A DNA stretch of 64,000 nt from Methanorbis rubei (GTDB lineage Archaea; Halobacteriota; Methanomicrobia; Methanomicrobiales; Methanocorpusculaceae): positions 62,001-126,000 of the forward strand of contig NZ_JAWDKB010000003.1 in assembly GCF_032714495.1 (NCBI RefSeq), read 5' to 3'. The notes below the pieces were generated by a model. It made no database searches, was not told the DNA's origin, and saw only the letters and a list, made by a program, of their open reading frames with translations. This document shows positions 54,708 to 63,147 of the stretch, in pieces (position 1 is the stretch's first letter; the number at the start of each line of letters is the position of its first letter). The position numbers were made by a program, and so were the translations under genes.

Positions 54708-55880
54708 ATGAAATATCTTCTGATTCTTGGGGACGGTATGGCGGACGAACCGATTCCGGAGCTTGGAGGCAAGACTCCGCTTGAGGTCGCCCATAAACCG
54801 AACATGGACCGCATCGCAAGAGACGGGAAGTGCGGCATGATGAGTACGGTTCCTGACTCGCAGGAGCCAGGCTCTGACGTTGCCAACATGTCGATCCTTG
54901 GCTATGATCCGGCAAAATATTACACAAGCCGCGGCGCTCTTGAAGCAATAAGCATGGGCGTTCCATTCGGTCCGAACGATCTTGCCTACCGCTGCAACTT
55001 TGTCACAATCGAGAAGGGAAAGATGAAGGACTTCTCGGCAGGCCACATCAGCAGTACGGAAGGAAAGGAGCTGTTCGCATCGCTCTCCGAGCGGCTGAAG
55101 GATTTTGATGTGAAGTTGTATCCGGGAGTCTCCTACAGAAATGTTCTGATGCTGCCGAGCGGCAAAGGTTCTGTTACGAAAGCACCGCACGATATCGTTG
55201 CTGAGGTGATCGATCCTTATCTTCCGGTTGGTGAGGATGCGGACGTGTTGCACCGCTATATGGTGATTTCCTATGATGTGTTCGCGAACCATCCGATCAA
55301 CAAGGCACGCGTTGCCGCAGGAAAGAATCCGGCAAACATGATCTGGCCCTGGAGCGGAGGAGCAAAACCTGCGATGCCGGCATTCTCTGAGATGTTCGGT
55401 AAGAAAGGTGCGGTCATTTCCGCTGTTGATCTGCTGTTCGGTATTGCCCGCTGCGCAGGCATGGAGATTGTGAGAGTTCCTGGCGCAACAGGATATCTTG
55501 ATACGGATTACATGGGCAAGGCAAAGGCTGCGGTTGCAACGCTGAAGGGCGATGTAGACTTCGTCTACATGCACGTTGAGGCACCGGACGAGGCAGGGCA
55601 TCTTGGTTCTGTTGAGGAGAAGATCAAGGCAATCGAACGGCTGGATGAGGCGGTCGGTTACATTCTTGACAACTTCGACGGCTGTGTGATGCTGATGCCG
55701 GATCATCCGACGCCTATTGCGAAGAAGACGCATACGAGAGATGCGGTGCCGTTCGCGGTGCTTGGTCTTGGCGGGAAGGATTCCGTGTCGGTGTACACGG
55801 AGAAAGAGGTTGCTGCGAAGGGTGAGTACGGGTCGGTTCAATCGACCGATCTCCTCAAAATAATCTTCTCCCAAAAATAA
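54708..55880 (+). CDS. apgM: Cofactor-independent phosphoglycerate mutase, archaeal type
   Basis: A 390-residue alkaline-phosphatase superfamily enzyme interconverting 3- and 2-phosphoglycerate. MKYLLILGDGMADEP starts the metal site; nucleophile Ser lies in PGSDVANMSILGYDP; the second metal site includes YMHVEAPDEAGHLG and LMPDHPTP. The ATG at 54708 is chosen over an upstream start since it matches the family N-terminus. It is monocistronic. Confidence 0.92.
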   Translation: MKYLLILGDGMADEPIPELGGKTPLEVAHKPNMDRIARDGKCGMMSTVPDSQEPGSDVANMSILGYDPAKYYTSRGALEAISMGVPFGPNDLAYRCNFVTIEKGKMKDFSAGHISSTEGKELFASLSERLKDFDVKLYPGVSYRNVLMLPSGKGSVTKAPHDIVAEVIDPYLPVGEDADVLHRYMVISYDVFANHPINKARVAAGKNPANMIWPWSGGAKPAMPAFSEMFGKKGAVISAVDLLFGIARCAGMEIVRVPGATGYLDTDYMGKAKAAVATLKGDVDFVYMHVEAPDEAGHLGSVEEKIKAIERLDEAVGYILDNFDGCVMLMPDHPTPIAKKTHTRDAVPFAVLGLGGKDSVSVYTEKEVAAKGEYGSVQSTDLLKIIFSQK

Positions 55881-55886
55881 TTTTTT

Positions 55887-57074
55887 TTAATAACAGGGTT
55901 TGCCGGTCAGATACCGGTACAGTACCATATATTTTATCGCAGAACGCGGGTAGTCTGACTGCACCTCATAGTAGGTTCCATTTTTGCAGGAAAATAAGAT
56001 CTTCATCTGTAAGGAAAATGCAAAACCTGCGATGTCCTCAAACAAAAACACCCGTGCATCATCCCCTTCGCCGAACTCAAACCTGTCTGTAAACAGTGCA
56101 AACCGTCCGGTTGCAAGATGTTCAGCCTCGCCGTCCTTAATTTTATACAGCCTCTGGTCCGCATCTGAAACGATCGGTGTCGCTGGCGTTGTCTGCAAAA
56201 ATGTCGGAATCAACTCCTGTAAATATCCACGCTGCCACTTGTCCCAGTCGGCGATGTTGTCGAACGGCATAGCATACTCGGATGCGTTCTCAAACAAACC
56301 ATACTCATTGTACCGGACAGCAAACCCGCAGTCGCAGGAAAAAAGATCATCTTTACTCCGAAGCTTTGCAATCTCGCGGCAGTGTGGACAGACGTAAAGA
56401 ACCGTCTCAAGATCCTCAGCCAGCCGTTCGCCTCGGTAGACTCCGGGGCGGACCTTTTGATCATTGAACGCATTCACATACAGGTCGCGGCGAATCGCTG
56501 TGTTCAGATCGTCAACACTCATCTCAGCAATCTGTTCTTTGGTGTACTCGGCAACCATCTCGCCGTACATCGGGCCTTTGCGTTTCACCGCAGCCCATCT
56601 CGGACTGCGGAGATAACCGCCGTGAATCCGGTAGGTCACGAGCCCAGCCCCGCTCTCCTTTACCAGCTTCCCAGTTGCCGGCGAGATGAATGCAGTCTCG
56701 CCGTTGATCGATCTGACGCCTTCAGGCGACAGCCATACATTTGCTCCCTCGGCAAGCGTCGTCTTGATCGTTTCCACAACCTCGGTTGCCGGAACACCCT
56801 TCCTTCTGATGATCGGTTTCACCGTAGCATTTGCCAAAATCCTGAGCCAGCGTTTGCGAAACAGATGTTCTCCGGCAACAAAGTACATGTGTTTCGGACA
56901 TGCAGCGCCAATCAGCAGATGATCCCAGAGTGTAGTGTGATTGCAGAAAATCAGTGCAGTGCTGCTTTTTTGCACACACTTCTCGTATCGGTAGGAGAGA
57001 CCAAATCGGACGATCGGGATTACACAGAGTCTGGCTGTTTTATAGACGATGGTATGCCAGAGATGATATTTCAA
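55887..57074 (-). CDS. PlsC-type acyltransferase with zinc ribbon
   Basis: A 395-residue protein read from TTG at 57074, preceded by GGGGGC. The acyltransferase motifs are FCNHTTLWDHL (HX4D) and WLSPEGVRS (PEG). A putative zinc ribbon (VCPHC then FSCDCGF) lies about residues 220-245 and a beta-rich C-terminal domain follows. In bacteria PlsC acylates lysophosphatidic acid. Since archaeal lipids are ethers, the substrate here is unclear. An upstream in-frame start at 57230 would translate repeat A-prime 3, so it is rejected. Confidence 0.75.
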   Translation of the reverse strand: MKYHLWHTIVYKTARLCVIPIVRFGLSYRYEKCVQKSSTALIFCNHTTLWDHLLIGAACPKHMYFVAGEHLFRKRWLRILANATVKPIIRRKGVPATEVVETIKTTLAEGANVWLSPEGVRSINGETAFISPATGKLVKESGAGLVTYRIHGGYLRSPRWAAVKRKGPMYGEMVAEYTKEQIAEMSVDDLNTAIRRDLYVNAFNDQKVRPGVYRGERLAEDLETVLYVCPHCREIAKLRSKDDLFSCDCGFAVRYNEYGLFENASEYAMPFDNIADWDKWQRGYLQELIPTFLQTTPATPIVSDADQRLYKIKDGEAEHLATGRFALFTDRFEFGEGDDARVFLFEDIAGFAFSLQMKILFSCKNGTYYEVQSDYPRSAIKYMVLYRYLTGKPCY

Positions 57075-57170
57075 GACGTTGCCCCCAGAGATTTCGCAAA
57101 ATGGGAAATCTACAATCTGTTTGCCGTATTGGATAATTATATTACCGCTTCGGCAGGCTATTAATTTCTG

Positions 57171-57329
57171 CCTCCCACGGAAAAGCGGAACGCATTCCTT
57201 CGGCCTGCTTACTGCTTCGCCGGACCACACGGAAATTCCACTTTAAATGGAGTTCCGTGATGTTCACGTCTGCTCCGTGATGTTTTTCTGTGAAACTCAG
57301 TGTGTTCCGTTTTTCCGTGGGAGGCAGGA
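57171..57329. repeat. Family A-prime palindromic element, copy 3
   Basis: The left end CTGCCTCCCACGGAAAAGCGG mirrors TTTTTCCGTGGGAGGCAG (the left string is read as CTGCCTCCCACGG then AAAAGCGG). The module CATTCCTTCGGCCTGC is inserted at 57193 in the left arm. The right arm has GTTCACGTCTGCTCCGTG. It separates the divergent-to-tandem minus-strand genes PlsC-like and mtaD. Confidence 0.75.
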
Positions 57330-57364
57330 CGTAATGGGCAATAATAATATATCAAAAAAAAAGA

Positions 57365-58669
57365 TCAGGCGGTTGCCCGTCTGACCAGGTCGAAGGCAAC
57401 TTCCTCAGATCTTCTGAGAATCTCGTCAGCCTCCGGAATAACTCCTTCATGCATGAGGACAACTCCGTCGCAAATCGTTGTATCAACCGCAAGCCCGGAA
57501 GTTGCGTAGACCGCATTCGAAGAAGTGTTGAACGCAGGAGTTGTGGTGACCGTCTTTCCGACAAGGATGATGTCTGCGAGGAATCCTGGAGCAATCACTC
57601 CGGCATTTATGCCGAGGGCTTTTGCTCCGTTTCGGGACGCAATCGTGAGAGCTTCTCCTGCCGGCATGATGGTTGGGTCATTCCAGGAGAACTTCTGAAG
57701 AATTGCTGCGGTCTTCATCTCGCCGAACATGTCGAGATCATTGTTCGATGAGGCTCCGTCCGTTCCAAGAGCCACGTTGACGCCTGCGGCTTTCAGCTCC
57801 GGGTACGGCAGGGCACGACCGATCGAGAGTTTCATGTTGCTGACCGGATTGTGAACTACGGTGACTCCGCGGTCCGCGAAAAGGGCGATGTCATCCGCAT
57901 TAAGCCAGCAGCAGTGGGCGGCGATGCAGCGATTTGAAAGAACACCGCAGTGGTCAAGCCACTGGGCAACCCGCATGCCGTGAGCTTTGATACAGTCAGG
58001 ATTTTCATCGGTTTCGTCCACATGAATGTGGAGCGGGATGTTTTCCCGTTCTGAGAACTCAGCGCACCAGCGGAGTCCTTCTTCTGAAACGGTGTAGACT
58101 GCGTGCGGGGAGACGCCTGGGATGATGCGGGGGTTGGCCCGAGCCTTGAGGGTGGCGACGGTTTTTTCCATGACCGAGCACTCCTTCTCGAACTTTTCAT
58201 GATCTCCTCCGTCGATCATGCAGTAGGATAAGCATGCCCGAATGCCAGCTTCATCGACAGCGTCAGCGACATTGTTCATCATGAAGTACATGTCGTTGAA
58301 GGTGGTGGTGCCTGTTCGGATCATCTCAAGGCAGGCGAGTTTTGCTCCCCAGTAGACGTCTGATTCTGTTAAGTGGGCTTCGGTCGGCCAGATTTTGGTG
58401 GACAGCCACTCAAAGAGCGGCATGTCATCCGAGTAGCCGCGAAGGAGACTCATCGGGGAGTGGGCATGCATGTTGACCATGCCGGGAAGGGCGGTTGCGC
58501 CGTTTCCATCGATGATGAACTCTGCGTCATGATCTTTGATTTTTTCTCCGACGCTTGCGATGTTTCCGGTTCCGTCAAGATAGATCTCGGCCGGTTTGCC
58601 GTCAAGGCGGATGTTTCTGATGAGGATCTGGGTTTTGGTTCCAAAGATTTCGGTGTCTGTTTGTGTCAT
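57365..58669 (-). CDS. 5-methylthioadenosine/S-adenosylhomocysteine deaminase (MtaD/DadD)
   Basis: A 434-residue amidohydrolase that deaminates adenosine moieties of MTA, SAH or 5'-deoxyadenosine. Metal site NMHAHSP, catalytic HIHVDETDENP, HC/Cys segment AAHCCWL and GTDGASSNNDLD are all intact. It overlaps the phosphorylase gene by 4 bp (ATGA), so the pair is translationally coupled. Together they convert MTA to methylthioinosine and then release the base, recycling by-products of SAM use. Confidence 0.9.
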   Translation of the reverse strand: MTQTDTEIFGTKTQILIRNIRLDGKPAEIYLDGTGNIASVGEKIKDHDAEFIIDGNGATALPGMVNMHAHSPMSLLRGYSDDMPLFEWLSTKIWPTEAHLTESDVYWGAKLACLEMIRTGTTTFNDMYFMMNNVADAVDEAGIRACLSYCMIDGGDHEKFEKECSVMEKTVATLKARANPRIIPGVSPHAVYTVSEEGLRWCAEFSERENIPLHIHVDETDENPDCIKAHGMRVAQWLDHCGVLSNRCIAAHCCWLNADDIALFADRGVTVVHNPVSNMKLSIGRALPYPELKAAGVNVALGTDGASSNNDLDMFGEMKTAAILQKFSWNDPTIMPAGEALTIASRNGAKALGINAGVIAPGFLADIILVGKTVTTTPAFNTSSNAVYATSGLAVDTTICDGVVLMHEGVIPEADEILRRSEEVAFDLVRRATA

Positions 58670-59337
58670 GCGAGTTTCTCCACAATGTTGGTGATGATTT
58701 TGCTGATTCGGTCGCCGTTCTGTTTTGCGACGGCGACGATTTCGTCGTACTCGGGCGCGTCAGCGCCTCCAATGCCGTTTGCGTAGTTGTCAACTGTGCA
58801 GAGAGCGGCAACCGGAATGCCGAGTTCGTTTGCGAGGGTGAGTTCGCTGGCAATGGTCATGCCGACTATGTCGGTGTGCGAGGCATAGCAGGCAATTTCT
58901 GCACGGGTTTCAAATCTTGGGCCGTGCGCCTGGAAGTAGGTCCCAGAAACTGCATCGGGAACGATTTTGTCGAGTGCCTGCCGAAGGCATGCGTCCATGG
59001 ACGGGGGGACGTGATGGATGCTGTTGTTGTGCAGGGTTGGGATGTCCCAGGGGCAGAAGTAGTCGTCCGGGATGACGATCGAGCCCGGGCGAATGGTTTC
59101 TTTCATGCTGCCGGTAGAGCCGATCAGGATAAGCCGATCAACACCGAGTATTTTGCAGGCTGCAAGGTGCGCTTTGTGGTTGAGGTTGTGCGGCGGTGTG
59201 TTGTTCTGATGTCTTGGAACGAAGACGAAGGAGCCTGCGAGTACTTCGGTTTTTCCAAACGGTGTTGCGACCGTTTTCTTTTCCAGAGGCGGAAGTTTTG
59301 CTGCAAGGAGTGCGGTTCCTCCGATGATTCCTAACAT
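58666..59337 (-). CDS. S-methyl-5'-thioinosine/thioadenosine phosphorylase (PNP family)
   Basis: A 223-residue purine nucleoside phosphorylase family enzyme. GIIGGTALL at the N-terminus, phosphate site with RHQNN and GSTGSMKETIRPGS, then GTYFQAHGPRFETRAEI and MTIASELTLANELG. In this group, coupling to a DadD-type deaminase suggests methylthioinosine as substrate (MTIP). It precedes and overlaps the deaminase gene. The upstream gap holds tRNA-Ala on the other strand. Confidence 0.88.
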   Translation of the reverse strand: MLGIIGGTALLAAKLPPLEKKTVATPFGKTEVLAGSFVFVPRHQNNTPPHNLNHKAHLAACKILGVDRLILIGSTGSMKETIRPGSIVIPDDYFCPWDIPTLHNNSIHHVPPSMDACLRQALDKIVPDAVSGTYFQAHGPRFETRAEIACYASHTDIVGMTIASELTLANELGIPVAALCTVDNYANGIGGADAPEYDEIVAVAKQNGDRISKIITNIVEKLA

Positions 59338-59450
59338 TTCTCTGTAATCTTTTTTCGGCTGATACGATAAATTGATGGCTCTTGGTTTCGGGAAGAAAGC
59401 AATATCTATTTATTCGCGCTGGTCTAATTTATTAGAGCACAATTTAGGTT

Positions 59451-59522
59451 GGGCCGGTAGATCAGTGGTAGATCGCGTCATTGGCATTGACGAGGCCGCG
59501 GATTCAATTTCCGCCCGGTCCA
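59451..59522 (+). tRNA. tRNA-Ala (GGC anticodon)
   Basis: Acceptor GGGCCGG pairs with CCGGTCC with the hallmark G3-U70 identity pair, and the discriminator is A. Anticodon stem CGTCA/TGACG encloses loop TTGGCAT with anticodon GGC. T-arm GCGGA-TTCAATT-TCCGC is intact. No intron, CCA not encoded. TATA-like TCTAATTTATTAG lies upstream at about 59423-59435. Confidence 0.93.
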
Positions 59523-59524
59523 TT

Positions 59525-59542
59525 GTTTTTTTTTGTTTTTTT
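59525..59542 (+). terminator. Oligo-T terminator of tRNA-Ala
   Basis: TTTTTTTTTGTTTTTTTG begins three bases after the tRNA 3' end. Runs of T on the coding strand are the usual archaeal terminator. Confidence 0.6.
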
Positions 59543-59578
59543 GTCAGTCCAGATAAAATAAAAGGGATGTCTACTTAT

Positions 59579-60844
59579 TCAATCTTTCAGACATCCAATT
59601 GGAACTACATATACACCATCATCACGACGATAGGCGAACTCGCCATCTGTAAGTACAAGCAAAAATGATGGCTCATACATTTTCTCTGCATTGATTTTAC
59701 TTTGCAGCTTTTGGAGATTTTTTGCAGCTTCATCGATCGAACGTGATCCGAGTTTTACCTCAACCGCACCCCATCTGCCATCCCGCAGCTGGATGATGGC
59801 ATCCGCTTCCAGATCATTTCTGTCATGATAATGAAACACCTCTCCATCAATTGCTGATGCATAAATGCGGAGATCCCGTATGCACAATGATTCAAACAAA
59901 ATTCCAAAGGTATTGAAATCTTCCAGAAGTCGTTTTGGGGTTGCCCTTAGAACCGCTGCTGCAATGGAAGGATCCACAAAATGCCGTTTCGACGATGTAC
60001 GGATGGCTGTTTTCGATCGAAGTGCAGGACTCCACGCAGGTTGTTCTTCAATCACAAAAATACGTTTGAGAGCATTGATATATCCTGATATGGTTTTTTC
60101 GGAGATGCTTTCTTCATCTGTGGCCATATCACTTTTTATGGTTGTTATTGTCGCCATTGTTCCTGTATTTCGGGCGAGTGAACGCAGCAATGCCCGCACA
60201 CGCATCGGATTTTTTTCCACACCGTCAACATTTGAAATGTCATAGTTGATTACTGCTTCCGTGTAATCAACAGCTCGTTTCAATGCGGTTTTTTCCGAAC
60301 CTGTTACCGAGGCAGGCCAACCTCCGCGGGCAATGGTGAAGGCAAGCTGTCTGATATCAAGGGAGGATATGCCGGAAATGTTTGTATTTCCAGCAAAGAG
60401 GGAGGAGAGGGAGACAGATCCATCTGATTCCCCAGATTCAAACAGGCTCATCGGACGCATGAAGATCCGAGATATTCTGCCAGTTCCGGTGTGCTGAACC
60501 AGATTGTCCTGTGGGGATGCAGAACCGGTCAAAATAAACTGGCCGGTTTTTTGCCGTTGATCAACTGAAAAACGAACTGCATCCCAGAGAACTGGTGCCA
60601 TCTGCCATTCATCAATGAGACGCGGGGTTTCGCCCGCAAGAAGGAGTGATGGTTTGGTGTCAGCTATCTGAAGATATGAGGATGTTTTGTCAGGGTCCTG
60701 CAAGTAGAGTACACTTGCTGCTGCATGGTTTGCGGTCCATGTTTTTCCGCACCATTTTGGCCCTTCGATAAGCACTGCTCCGGAGGTGGATAGAGCCTCT
60801 TTAAGAGTGATATCAGTAATTCGAGGAATATATTTTGGCGTCAT
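59579..60844 (-). CDS. AAA_14/DUF4143 ATPase
   Basis: A 421-residue protein with N-terminal AAA_14 domain: Walker A GPKWCGKT (28-35), Walker B region RLIDEWQMAP, sensor ILTGSASPQDN. The C-terminal DUF4143 has the nuclease-like fold ending with DLEADAIIQLRDGRWGAVEV. The family is common in prokaryotes, its function is unknown, and it is often scattered as a mobile or accessory gene. Divergent from mptG. A tandem 23-bp repeat lies directly upstream of its start. Confidence 0.88.
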   Translation of the reverse strand: MTPKYIPRITDITLKEALSTSGAVLIEGPKWCGKTWTANHAAASVLYLQDPDKTSSYLQIADTKPSLLLAGETPRLIDEWQMAPVLWDAVRFSVDQRQKTGQFILTGSASPQDNLVQHTGTGRISRIFMRPMSLFESGESDGSVSLSSLFAGNTNISGISSLDIRQLAFTIARGGWPASVTGSEKTALKRAVDYTEAVINYDISNVDGVEKNPMRVRALLRSLARNTGTMATITTIKSDMATDEESISEKTISGYINALKRIFVIEEQPAWSPALRSKTAIRTSSKRHFVDPSIAAAVLRATPKRLLEDFNTFGILFESLCIRDLRIYASAIDGEVFHYHDRNDLEADAIIQLRDGRWGAVEVKLGSRSIDEAAKNLQKLQSKINAEKMYEPSFLLVLTDGEFAYRRDDGVYVVPIGCLKD

Positions 60845-60865
60845 AAGTTTTTTGGATAGTAATTA

Positions 60866-60925
60866 TTTCCGACTTTTGCAGCATTTCACTTCCGACTTTT
60901 GCAGCATTTCACTTCCGACTTTTGC
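60866..60925. repeat. 23-bp tandem repeats before the AAA_14 ATPase gene
   Basis: The unit TTCCGACTTTTGCAG then CATTTCAC (23 bp) occurs 2.6 times at 60866-60888, 60889-60911 and 60912-60925. It starts 22 bp upstream of the ATPase start codon and overlaps where its promoter should be, so it may be an operator. Confidence 0.7.
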
Positions 60926-61117
60926 AATTGTTATGTGGTGGTGGATATTATATATGGATTGTGCTGCGGGATGTTTATACCTAAAATCAGATTAATTTTG
61001 GCTCAGAACCTGCATTCAATAAAAAACGCATCTGTCACGAATCTCCATGCAGGAAACTTCCCGCAACCTTCATTACCTCTCCCCAACCACCAAACACAGA
61101 CAAAAGGCAGACAACTC

Positions 61118-62101
61118 ATGCTCATCAAAACCCCATCCAGACTGCACATCGCCTTAATCGATCTGAACGGCTCCTACGCACGAATCGACGGAGGAATCGG
61201 ACTCACTCTTGAAAGCCCGCAGTTCATCCTCGAAGCAGAACCATCTGACGCCACCACCATCGAGTTCGCCAAAAATATTCCCGAGTGTCTTGAGATGCCA
61301 GCCTGCATTGGAAAAGTCACCGCTGCCGCAGAAAAAATCATCTCCCACTTCTCGCTCGAAGAAGGCTATCACTTCACCGTTCATCAACTCTATCCTGCTC
61401 ACTCAGGCCTTGGCTCCGGCACCCAGATGTCCTTGGCCGCCGGAAAACTCATCACCGAACATATCGGACAAAACGTCTCCAGCGTAGAACTTGCAACTAT
61501 CATCGGACGCGGCGGAACCTCAGGCATTGGTGTTCATGCCTTCGACCACGGAGGATTCATCGCCGACGGGGGGCACAGCTGTAAAGAAAAGAAAACCTTC
61601 ATGCCCTCGTCCGCCTCTGACGCCAAACCCCCCATCCTTCTCGGCCGCTACGAATTTCCCGAAGACTGGGGCGTCCTCCTCGCAATACCAGGCAGCGGGG
61701 CATGCTTCAGCGGCAAAGAAGAGCTCGACATCTTCCAGACCCACTGCCCGCTCCCGAGGCACGATGTCGAACAGGTATCCCATCTCGTCTTCATGAACCT
61801 CATCCCCTTCCTGCTCGAAAAAGACATCGAGTCCTTCGGTTTTGTCCTTGATCAGATCCAGACAACCGGCTTCAACAAAGTCGAACTCACCCTTCAACCG
61901 CCGGAGATCACAGGCCTCATGAACGCCATGCGGGATGCCGGAGCCTATGGGGTCGGTCTCAGTTCCTTTGGACCAACCGTGTTCACTGTCTACGACCGGT
62001 CCAATCAGGATATCGTTACAGCAACTCAGGAGTATCTCGGCGATGACGGTATCGTCATCACCACTAAAGCCCAGAACCATGGGGCAGAAATTATTAGATA
62101 A
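61118..62101 (+). CDS. mptG: beta-ribofuranosylaminobenzene 5'-phosphate synthase (methanopterin biosynthesis)
   Basis: A 327-residue GHMP-fold enzyme that condenses p-aminobenzoate (or a derivative) with phosphoribosyl diphosphate to start methanopterin synthesis. The start MLIKTPSRLHIALIDLNGSY matches the family; the ATP/PRPP region is HSGLGSGTQMSLAAGKL, and the diagnostic GRGGTSGIGVHAFDHGGFI follows. ATG at 61118 is preferred over upstream in-frame starts in the repeat region. It is divergent from the AAA_14 ATPase. Confidence 0.9.
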   Translation: MLIKTPSRLHIALIDLNGSYARIDGGIGLTLESPQFILEAEPSDATTIEFAKNIPECLEMPACIGKVTAAAEKIISHFSLEEGYHFTVHQLYPAHSGLGSGTQMSLAAGKLITEHIGQNVSSVELATIIGRGGTSGIGVHAFDHGGFIADGGHSCKEKKTFMPSSASDAKPPILLGRYEFPEDWGVLLAIPGSGACFSGKEELDIFQTHCPLPRHDVEQVSHLVFMNLIPFLLEKDIESFGFVLDQIQTTGFNKVELTLQPPEITGLMNAMRDAGAYGVGLSSFGPTVFTVYDRSNQDIVTATQEYLGDDGIVITTKAQNHGAEIIR

Positions 62102-62263
62102 TATCAAATCCGATTTTATTCATTTCATGCATGGAATTTTTCTGTAGATGATTTTACTTTGAGTAGCCACGTGTCGAAGTTTCAAAAAAATCAATTCGAT
62201 ATTTTCTGGCAAAATATTATTCACGTTTCAAAAAATTTCGTCGCGTAATTTTCATTGAAAAAA

Positions 62264-62920
62264 TTATTCTGCATCCGGAATTTCCGGATGGTTGGCTGCA
62301 AGGATCATAAGAAAAACTCCGGCGACAGTACAAACAACTGCTCCAAGACACCGAAGCATAAACCCGACACCAGCTCCGGAATAGAAGTTCGCGAAACCCA
62401 AAAGACCACACATTAAAGCAGCAAGAAGGATGAGAGGAGAGATTACGCCAAAAAATCTGGGAAGCCTGGAGGATTTTGTGATAGGAATCGTGAACCAGAC
62501 AGGAATGAAGAGGAGGAGGACAAACGGAAGAAACGCGTAGACTATTGTTGATACGATGCCTGAGAGATTGGGAAGGATGAAACCGTAGCCTGCAATGCTC
62601 CCCAGTACGAAATAGATCGCGAGGGCGATTGAGGAGACTGCGGCAAGGATGTATTTTTTCGCAGGCTTTGCGGCACGGACATATCGGACTGCGCCGTCAG
62701 CAGGAAGAACGAGAAAGAGTGTTACTACAATGAAGGCAGGGACGCTGAAGAGCAGCGAGCCAAAGAGGACTGAGTACTCGAGAACAATACCCGGGATTTT
62801 AAAAAATGCCGTGGCGATGTAGTGAAGGACAAGTGCGAGAAGCGGGATGAAGTAGATGAGGGAGAGTTCCAGTACAGCGAGGCGGGCTGAATCGGTGCTG
62901 GTGCTTTTTTTGGTGTTCAT
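62264..62920 (-). CDS. Six-helix membrane protein of unknown function
   Basis: A 218-residue protein with about six hydrophobic helices (LSLIYFIPLLALVLHYIA; FSVPAFIVVTLFLVL; YILAAVSSIALAIYFVLG; SIVYAFLPFVLLLFIPVWF-like; LILLAALMCGLLGF; VCTVAGVFLMILA). The N-terminal 12 residues are polar (MNTKKSTSTDSA). There is no recognised domain. It is monocistronic and terminates against repeat-like DNA. Confidence 0.6.
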   Translation of the reverse strand: MNTKKSTSTDSARLAVLELSLIYFIPLLALVLHYIATAFFKIPGIVLEYSVLFGSLLFSVPAFIVVTLFLVLPADGAVRYVRAAKPAKKYILAAVSSIALAIYFVLGSIAGYGFILPNLSGIVSTIVYAFLPFVLLLFIPVWFTIPITKSSRLPRFFGVISPLILLAALMCGLLGFANFYSGAGVGFMLRCLGAVVCTVAGVFLMILAANHPEIPDAE

Positions 62921-63063
62921 GCAGTAGTCCTTTTGATGAAATGGGTTGGGTGATCAGAAATACTCTTCGATGTTTGGGTGGATGGTAATTATTGAATTAT
63001 TGTTCTGAGGAGTATATATGAAAGTTGGAAATTTTCTGATATGGCGAGAAATAATTCGGAGAA

Positions 63064-63087
63064 AGAGAGAGAGAGAGAGAGAGAGAA
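63064..63087. repeat. GA dinucleotide tract
   Basis: An uninterrupted run of about 12 GA units in the leader region of the third pentapeptide gene. Such a tract can vary in length and might affect expression. TATA-like TCAATATTTATTTATG lies at 63098-63113, between it and the gene. Confidence 0.7.
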
Positions 63088-63147
63088 ACCTAAAGTTTAT
63101 TCAATATTTATTTATGTCAGAGTATCGTTTTCTTTCAGATAGTACTT

